A model generated the notes under the pieces. The model was not told the origin of the DNA and made no database searches. It was given only the letters and a program-made list of their open reading frames with translations. The translations under genes were made by a program, and so were the position numbers. From Pararhizobium capsulatum DSM 1112 (lineage in GTDB: Bacteria > Pseudomonadota > Alphaproteobacteria > Rhizobiales > Rhizobiaceae), in NCBI RefSeq assembly GCF_030814475.1, contig NZ_JAUSVF010000001.1, positions 2,439,001 through 2,503,000 on the forward strand: a DNA stretch of 64,000 nucleotides. The letters are read 5' to 3'. Below, one piece after another: positions 62,686-64,000 of this stretch. How positions within the stretch are numbered: the stretch's first letter is position 1; every line of letters starts with the position of its first letter.

Positions 62686-64000
62686 ATGACCCTAGTCGAT
62701 GTCCGCACCTCCGATCCCAAACGCTACATTCCCGGCGCCACCGGCGACTGGGAAGTGATCGTCGGCCTGGAGGTCCACGCCCAGGTGACCAGCAATTCCA
62801 AGCTGTTCTCCGGCGCCTCGACGACCTTTGGCAATGCGCCGAATTCCAACGTCTCGCTCGTCGATGCGGCCATGCCCGGCATGCTGCCCGTCATCAACGA
62901 GGAATGCGTCAGGCAGGCTGTCCGCACCGGTCTCGGGCTGAAAGCGCAGATCAACAAACGCTCGATCTTCGACCGCAAGAACTATTTCTATCCGGACCTG
63001 CCGCAGGGCTACCAGATTTCCCAGTTCAAGGACCCGATCGTCGGCGAGGGCAAGATTGTCATCTCGCTCGGGCCGGATCGTCAGGGCAATTTCGAGGACA
63101 TCGAGATCGGCATCGAGCGCCTGCATCTTGAGCAGGACGCCGGCAAGTCGATGCATGATCAGCATGCGACCATGTCCTATGTCGATCTGAACCGCTCCGG
63201 CGTCGCGCTGATGGAGATCGTCTCCAGGCCCGACATGCGATCGTCCGACGAGGCCAAGGCCTATATGGCCAAGCTGCGCTCGATTGTGCGCTATCTCGGC
63301 ACCTGCGACGGCAACATGGACGAAGGCTCCATGCGCGCTGACGTCAACGTATCGGTCCGCCGTCCCGGCGAAGGTTTCGGCACGCGCTGCGAGATCAAGA
63401 ACGTCAACTCCATCCGCTTCATCGGCCAGGCGATCGAATACGAAGCCCGCCGCCAGATCGGCATTCTGGAAGACGGCGGCTCGATCGATCAGGAAACCCG
63501 CCTGTTCGACCCGAACAAGGGCGAGACCCGTTCGATGCGCTCCAAGGAAGATGCGCATGACTACCGCTATTTCCCTGATCCGGACCTCCTGCCGCTGGAA
63601 TTCGACGATGCTTTCGTCGAGGCGCTGAAGGTCGATCTGCCTGAACTGCCCGATGACAAGAAGGTGCGGCTGGTCAGCGACCTCGGTCTCTCTATCTATG
63701 ATGCCTCGGTGCTGGTCTCGGAAAAGGCGATTGCCGATTATTTCGAAGCTGTGGCCGCCGGCCGTGACGGCAAGATCGCCGCGAACTGGGTGATTAACGA
63801 CCTGCTCGGCGCGCTCAACAAGGCTGGCAAGTCGATCGAGGAAACACCGGTTTCCCCGGCGCAGCTCGGAGGCATACTCGATCTCATCAAATCCGAAGTC
63901 ATCTCCGGCAAGATCGCCAAGGATTTGTTCGAGATCGTGTGGAACGAAGGCGGCAACCCCGCAGAGATTGTCGAAGCCCGGGGCATGAAGCAGGTGACGG
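62686..64000 (+). CDS. gatB: Asp-tRNA(Asn)/Glu-tRNA(Gln) amidotransferase subunit B, 3' truncated by window
   Basis: GatB activates the misacylated tRNA and accepts ammonia from GatA. The visible part of about 438 residues has [79 protein letters not shown] and the family pattern [13 protein letters not shown]. The full length is about 500 aa, so the end lies outside. The start ATG 62686 follows AGAAGAGCAGTCC. Confidence 0.97.
   Translation, partial: MTLVDVRTSDPKRYIPGATGDWEVIVGLEVHAQVTSNSKLFSGASTTFGNAPNSNVSLVDAAMPGMLPVINEECVRQAVRTGLGLKAQINKRSIFDRKNYFYPDLPQGYQISQFKDPIVGEGKIVISLGPDRQGNFEDIEIGIERLHLEQDAGKSMHDQHATMSYVDLNRSGVALMEIVSRPDMRSSDEAKAYMAKLRSIVRYLGTCDGNMDEGSMRADVNVSVRRPGEGFGTRCEIKNVNSIRFIGQAIEYEARRQIGILEDGGSIDQETRLFDPNKGETRSMRSKEDAHDYRYFPDPDLLPLEFDDAFVEALKVDLPELPDDKKVRLVSDLGLSIYDASVLVSEKAIADYFEAVAAGRDGKIAANWVINDLLGALNKAGKSIEETPVSPAQLGGILDLIKSEVISGKIAKDLFEIVWNEGGNPAEIVEARGMKQVT

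Overview
The window is chromosomal DNA from an alphaproteobacterium, most likely of the Rhizobiaceae (Rhizobium/Agrobacterium/Sinorhizobium relatives). Supporting signs are the gene orders divK-pleD-rpmG, pyrB-pyrC-plsY-dprA-topA-rnr and ruvX-UPF0173-gatC-gatA-GNAT-gatB, a phosphatidylcholine synthase, a DnaE1 of 1167 aa, and LexA boxes of the alphaproteobacterial GAAC-N7-GAAC type. The genus cannot be fixed from the sequence alone. The window opens inside an ABC permease gene and closes inside gatB.

Layout. (1) 1-6.7 kb: an amino-sugar uptake and catabolism operon with two permeases, an ATPase, a ROK kinase, an Eis-like acetyltransferase, a SIS deaminase and NagA. (2) 6.7-10.3 kb: accessory DNA with an IS1182-type insertion sequence, a membrane protein and decayed gene ends, lying against the 3' end of a tRNA-Lys(UUU) gene. 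(3) 10.6-15.5 kb: ccdA, an AEC transporter, a UbiH-type monooxygenase, pcs and a quinone oxidoreductase. (4) 15.6-20.4 kb: a BMP-family ABC importer. (5) 20.5-26.0 kb: a ytfQRT-yjfF sugar ABC importer with its own FadR-type GntR regulator and a candidate palindromic operator. (6) 26.2-27.5 kb: a CNNM/CBS (HlyC/CorC) protein. (7) 28.4-31.8 kb: a decayed bacterial microcompartment (BMC) operon. It holds a truncated acylating aldehyde dehydrogenase with a C-terminal encapsulation helix, then BMC-T, an accessory protein, BMC-P, BMC-H and BMC-T. Both BMC-T genes are frameshifted. An IS66 fragment with two amber codons follows. (8) 32.5 kb: a 28-aa membrane peptide directly behind a LexA box, then dnaE. 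(9) 36.3-40.3 kb: minus-strand genes including LexA-controlled dinB. (10) 40.4-43.3 kb: divK, pleD, a structured small RNA and rpmG. (11) 43.4-55.4 kb: a long minus-strand run from pyrB to an MFS transporter, in which PyrC has lost its metal ligands. (12) 55.6-64 kb: an AidB-type dehydrogenase, a second AEC transporter, small membrane proteins, ruvX, UPF0173, gatC, gatA, a GNAT acetyltransferase and partial gatB.

The two most interesting places are the BMC remnant and the SOS-box-driven peptide. The BMC remnant has a shell gene set that, from memory, matches the Rhodococcus/Mycobacterium (RMM, aminoalcohol) type in mirrored order. The peptide is in size, topology and control reminiscent of SOS-induced division inhibitors such as Caulobacter SidA.
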